A stretch of DNA of 37,510 nt from NCBI GenBank assembly GCA_900540475.1, contig UQGG01000060.1:1-37510 (forward strand). Reading direction: 5' to 3'. The translations under genes were made by a program, and so were the position numbers. Source of the stretch: an uncultured Robinsoniella sp. (GTDB lineage Bacteria; Bacillota; Clostridia; Lachnospirales; Lachnospiraceae). Shown in pieces: positions 34,471-37,510 of the stretch (the stretch's first letter is position 1; each line of letters opens with the position of its first letter). The notes under the pieces were generated by a model. The model did not search any database. It saw only the letters and a program-made list of their open reading frames with translations, and was not told the origin of the DNA.

Positions 34471-34493
34471 ATTTTGAACAATCCTTTTATATG
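34464..34493 (+). promoter_or_regulatory. divergent plus-strand promoter sharing a -35 region
   Basis: TTGACA (34464-34469), an 18-base spacer and TATATG (34488-34493) point towards the M20 peptidase gene. The -35 overlaps that of the minus-strand peptide gene by five bases, so RNA polymerase could probably use only one promoter at a time. A message from here would have a leader of about 345 bases. Confidence 0.4.
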
Positions 34494-34845
34494 GTAAGAA
34501 CAGAAAAATATTGTATAAATTTAGATACATTGACGAAAATTTAACGCAATCCTTGTATAAAATTTAACGAACATCGTTTAGACTCAAAAGGATATTTTAA
34601 ATAATTACTTAAAAAAACTTTGACTTTTTATGAAAAATAGTAGAAAATGGAAAATTTTGTGAGGATAAGAAAAATTTATGGAAAATCAATTAAGAATGGT
34701 GAATTATACATTATTTCATGATATACTATTGATTCATAAAGATAGAAAAATGTTTCCGGACAACAAAAACAGTAAGAAGATGAGAAATTCGTGTTGGTAA
34801 AAACCCAAATTTAATTAAAGTTGTATAGTATTTCAGGAGGTAAAA
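34494..34845. other. AT-rich leader before the M20 peptidase gene
   Basis: There is no open frame with a ribosome site here. A second possible promoter, TGAATT-16-TATACT (34700-34727), lies closer to the gene. I found no convincing riboswitch or terminator. The region is rich in A and T runs. Confidence 0.4.
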
Positions 34846-35958
34846 ATGGACAGAGAACGGATGGTTAAGGAATTTTGCCGCTTAGTATCCATCGATTCCC
34901 CTTCTTTTTCGGAGCGGGAGATGGCAGATTATCTGATTGGTGTCTTTGCAGAGAATCAGATTATGCTGGAAGAAGATGAAGCAGGAAGTTATTTTGGCGG
35001 GAATAGCGGAAATCTGTATGGCTATTGGAAAGGGACTTTAGAAGGGGACCCTATTTTGTTTTCCATGCACATGGATACCGTAGAGCCGGCAAAAGGGAAG
35101 AAAGCCGTTGTACATGAGGATGGAAAAATAACTAGCGATGGGACAACAGTTCTTGGAGCCGATGATTTGGCGGCAATCGCTGAGGTGATCGAGGCGGTTC
35201 GCAGTATTACGGAACAAAAATCTGCCCACCGGGATGTGGAATTTCTGATCTCCATAGCAGAAGAGCAGCATCTGCGGGGCAGCCAGGTGTTTGATTTCTC
35301 CAGCTTAAAAGCAAAAGAATCTTATGTACTGGATAAAACCGGGCAAATTGGAAGTGCAGCAGTGGTGGCGCCTTCCCTGGCGACCTTTGAAGCAGTGGTA
35401 CGGGGAAAAGCAGCGCATGCGGGATTTGCGCCGGAAGAAGGTGTAAACGCCGTTTTGATAGCATCAAAAGCGGTAACACGAATTCCTCTGGGACATGTGG
35501 GGACGGAAATGACCGTAAATATCGGCAGCATCCAAAGTGATTTTGCAACCAACATCGTGCCGTCTGCCTGTACGGTAAAAGGAGAGGTGCGCAGCTTCTC
35601 CCATGAGGCGGTATTGAGGCAGTTAAAGGACATCCAGAATATTTTTGAAGAAGAGGCAGCCATGCTTGGCGGTATTGTGGAGTATCAGGAAGATCTCTTA
35701 TTTCAGGCATATGTGACACCTGAGAATGCAGAAGTCGTCAGGCGCTATGAAGATGTCTGCAAAAGTCTTGGGATAGAGCCGGTTCTGGAAAGAACATTTG
35801 GAGGCAGTGACCAAAATCATTTATCTGCAAATGGAGTCCGGGGAATGGTCCTGGCATCTGCCATGCAGCAGGCTCATTCAAGCAGTGAGTTTACCACCGT
35901 AAGTGATATGGAAAAGGTGACGAAAATTGTGATGGGATTGATGGAAAGTGAAATATAA
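34846..35958 (+). CDS. M20-family metallopeptidase (PepT-like)
   Basis: This 370-residue cytoplasmic dimetal peptidase has metal and catalytic motifs in order: FSMHMDTVEP (His ligand and catalytic Asp), TVLGADDLAAIA (bridging Asp), SIAEEQHLRGS (the Glu pair) and a C-terminal QQAHSSSE (His ligand). The dimerisation lid lies between about 180 and 290 (VRGKAAHAGFAPEEGVNA). It matches the PepT-like M20B subgroup, which trims tri- or dipeptides. AGGAGG lies 7 bases upstream of ATG. The last 18 bases form the first copy of a 28-bp tandem repeat that runs past the stop. Confidence 0.9.
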   Translation: MDRERMVKEFCRLVSIDSPSFSEREMADYLIGVFAENQIMLEEDEAGSYFGGNSGNLYGYWKGTLEGDPILFSMHMDTVEPAKGKKAVVHEDGKITSDGTTVLGADDLAAIAEVIEAVRSITEQKSAHRDVEFLISIAEEQHLRGSQVFDFSSLKAKESYVLDKTGQIGSAAVVAPSLATFEAVVRGKAAHAGFAPEEGVNAVLIASKAVTRIPLGHVGTEMTVNIGSIQSDFATNIVPSACTVKGEVRSFSHEAVLRQLKDIQNIFEEEAAMLGGIVEYQEDLLFQAYVTPENAEVVRRYEDVCKSLGIEPVLERTFGGSDQNHLSANGVRGMVLASAMQQAHSSSEFTTVSDMEKVTKIVMGLMESEI

Positions 35959-36024
35959 AGATTAAGTTATGGAAAGTAAAATACAATGTTTAAGTTATGG
36001 AAAGTGAAATATAAAATTTAAGTT
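35941..36024 (+). repeat. 28-bp tandem triplication at the 3' end of the M20 gene
   Basis: Three direct copies, 35941-35968, 35969-35996 and 35997-36024, begin ATGGAAAGT and end TTAAGTT. The first copy contains the last five codons and stop of the peptidase gene. The middle copy differs at about six positions. It occupies most of the 120-base gap before the C-S lyase gene. Confidence 0.85.
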
Positions 36025-36078
36025 TCTGTATGAAAAAAGCAAAAGAAGAAGATTATAAGTATCGGATAGGAGATTACG

Positions 36079-37260
36079 ATGAAAAAAAGTCAATTTGATA
36101 AACTGGTAGACAGAAAAGGCACTAATTGCCTGAAATATGATTTTGCAGCTGAGTTTGGAAGACCGGAAGGGTTGATACCGCTATGGGTGGCAGATATGGA
36201 TTTCTGCGTGCCGGATCAGGTAAAAGAGACCTTGAGGTGGTGTGCGGAGCATGGTGTTTTTGGATACACAGATGCAAAGCCGGAGTATTATCAGGTTCTG
36301 GGAAAATGGTTTCTGGATCATTTTGGATGGGAAACAGATGCATCCTGGGTTGTCAAATCTCCAGGGGTGGTGTTTGCCCTGGCAACTGCAATCCGGGCAT
36401 TTTCAAGAGAAGGGGAGAGTATTTTAATCCAGCAGCCGGTATATCATCCCTTTGCAAATGTAATCAAAGCCAATGACCGCAGGCTTGTGGTGAACCAGCT
36501 GGTATGTGAAGAGGGTGTCTACCGCATGGATTATGAGGACTTTGAGAAAAAGATTGTGGAAGAAAAGGTAAAGGTCTTTCTCCTGTGCAGTCCCCATAAT
36601 CCGGTTGGACGGGTGTGGACCAGAGAAGAGCTGCAAAGAGTGGGGGATATCTGCCTGAAGCATAAAGTACTGGTCGTTTCTGATGAGATCCATTGCGACT
36701 TCACATATCCGGGGTATCGGCATCTGGTATATGCTTCTTTGGGACAGGCATATGCAGACAATGCCATTGTGTGCACCGCTCCGAGCAAAACCTTTAATCT
36801 GGCTGGACTGCAGGCATCCAATATTTGGATTCCAAACACCGACCTACGGGAACAGTTTAAAAAAGAGATTGCTAAAACCGGATACAGTGACCTGAATACC
36901 TGCGGTCTTGCGGCGTGCCAGGCAGCATATACCTATGGCGGGGAATGGCTGGCTGAGTTAAAAGAATATCTCACAGGTAATCTGGAATTTGTAAGAATAT
37001 TTTTAAAAGAAAACCTGCCCCAGATTCATCTCATAGAGCCTCAGGGAACTTATTTATTGTGGGTAGATTTCCGTGAACTGGGGCTTACCGTGGAAGAACT
37101 AAATGACTTTCTGGTAGAAAAAGCCCATCTGTGGCTAAACGACGGTTCCATGTTCGGCGAGAGCGGGAGCGGATTCCAGAGAATCAATATCGCCTGCCAG
37201 AGAGAAACTTTAAAGAAAGCATTTGAACAGCTGGCAGAAGCCATTGCAGGCTTACGGTAG
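36079..37260 (+). CDS. patB: PatB/MalY-type pyridoxal-phosphate C-S lyase
   Basis: This 393-residue fold-type I PLP enzyme has the aminotransferase class I/II architecture. SPHNPVGRVW carries the conserved Asn, VSDEIHCDF the Asp that contacts the cofactor, and APSKTFNLAG the Schiff-base Lys237. The N-terminal IPLWVADMDF is characteristic of the MalY/PatB group, which cleaves cystathionine or cysteine conjugates to thiol, pyruvate and ammonia. AGGAG lies 8-9 bases before ATG. It follows the M20 peptidase on the same strand. Peptidase plus C-S lyase could process cysteinyl or cysteinylglycine conjugates, which is a suggestion from context only. Confidence 0.9.
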   Translation: MKKSQFDKLVDRKGTNCLKYDFAAEFGRPEGLIPLWVADMDFCVPDQVKETLRWCAEHGVFGYTDAKPEYYQVLGKWFLDHFGWETDASWVVKSPGVVFALATAIRAFSREGESILIQQPVYHPFANVIKANDRRLVVNQLVCEEGVYRMDYEDFEKKIVEEKVKVFLLCSPHNPVGRVWTREELQRVGDICLKHKVLVVSDEIHCDFTYPGYRHLVYASLGQAYADNAIVCTAPSKTFNLAGLQASNIWIPNTDLREQFKKEIAKTGYSDLNTCGLAACQAAYTYGGEWLAELKEYLTGNLEFVRIFLKENLPQIHLIEPQGTYLLWVDFRELGLTVEELNDFLVEKAHLWLNDGSMFGESGSGFQRINIACQRETLKKAFEQLAEAIAGLR

Positions 37261-37294
37261 GAGGGACAGATGCTCTGACCCAGGAAAGGCAGAA

Positions 37295-37459
37295 CTAGTA
37301 CAGCATTGCATAAATAATCAAGTAATACACTTCGGCTATCCGCACCAGGAAATCCGAACCATTCTTTGATGTAGCCCGCTACACCTGCAGAATGGTTTGG
37401 ATCCCCTGATACGAATATCCTGTGTGTATTACTCAATTATTTAAGCAATGATGTACTAG
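37295..37459. mobile_element. MITE-like palindromic element, GTACAGCATTGC type
   Basis: This 165-bp hairpin element has ends CTAGTACAGCATTGC and GCAATGATGTACTAG, pairing with few mismatches over 36 bases. The inner AACCATTCT/AGAATGGTT pairs again, and the apex is TGTAGC-CC-GCTACA near 37371-37384. It is flanked by TA within CTAG and has no coding capacity. The shorter copy at 28196 shares its ends. Confidence 0.65.
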
Positions 37460-37510
37460 AGCGTGTTTTAAAATTGCTACACCTTGGTTATTTTAACCAA
37501 ATTAATATTG
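37456..37510. repeat. left part of a GAGCGTGTT-type palindromic element
   Basis: CTAGAGCGTGTTTTAAAATTGC starts at the terminal CTAG of the preceding element and matches the left end of the copy at 26219 except for one base. It continues past the window end, so I cannot tell whether it is complete. Confidence 0.5.

Noticed and set aside
34284..34544. 86-residue plus-strand frame after the CorA gene
   Set aside because: It has no ribosome site and an implausible composition. The opposite strand carries a promoter, ribosome site, short gene and terminator instead.

Overview
The window looks like a chromosomal segment of a gut-type Clostridia bacterium, most likely Lachnospiraceae. The signs are strong AGGAGG ribosome sites, moderate-to-low GC, a YesM/YesN-type two-component system, carbohydrate ABC importers without their own ATPase, two GH51 arabinofuranosidases with a DUF6171-type protein between them, a DUF5722-type secreted protein and an Rpn-family protein. 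I cannot assign a genus. No rRNA, tRNA, CRISPR array, prophage or complete insertion sequence was seen.

Layout. 1-1.3 kb: an AT-rich leader and an Rpn/PD-(D/E)XK-like gene. 1.3-6.8 kb (minus strand): sensor kinase, response regulator and a secreted glycosidase-like protein. 7.0-16.9 kb (plus strand): a sugar importer (lipoprotein plus two permeases), a GHL6-like glycoside hydrolase, an M17 aminopeptidase and a transglutaminase-domain protein. The kinase/regulator pair is divergent from this importer and probably controls it. 17.0-17.9 kb: a coiled-coil protein made of 63-bp tandem repeats, and a doubtful small membrane ORF. 18.0-26.2 kb: an arabinose-oligosaccharide locus, with an ArsR-like regulator divergent from a second importer, two GH51 enzymes and a small Cys-rich protein. 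26.5-27.9 kb: a NifX/NifB-like metal-binding protein and a HAD phosphatase. 28.1-34.2 kb: a MerR-controlled set of SCP2-like protein, alpha/beta hydrolase, stand-alone condensation-domain protein, acyl carrier protein and AMP-forming ligase, followed by a CorA-type transporter. 34.3-34.5 kb: a compact minus-strand gene for a 36-residue membrane peptide. 34.8-37.3 kb: an M20 peptidase and a PatB/MalY-type C-S lyase.

Three things stand out. First, the MerR / condensation / carrier protein / ligase cluster resembles a miniature discrete-domain system for making an acylated product, and its output cannot be named from sequence. Second, palindromic MITE-like elements are scattered between genes. 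They begin and end at CTAG (flanking TA) and share an apical TAGC..GCTA motif although their stems differ. One forms the 5' leader of the MerR operon and another is inserted at the stop codon of abfA. Third, several tandem repeats (63 bp in a gene; 34 bp and 28 bp at the 3' ends of genes) suggest local copy-number variation.

Starts were moved to the codon with the best ribosome site wherever a longer reading frame would place that site inside the gene.
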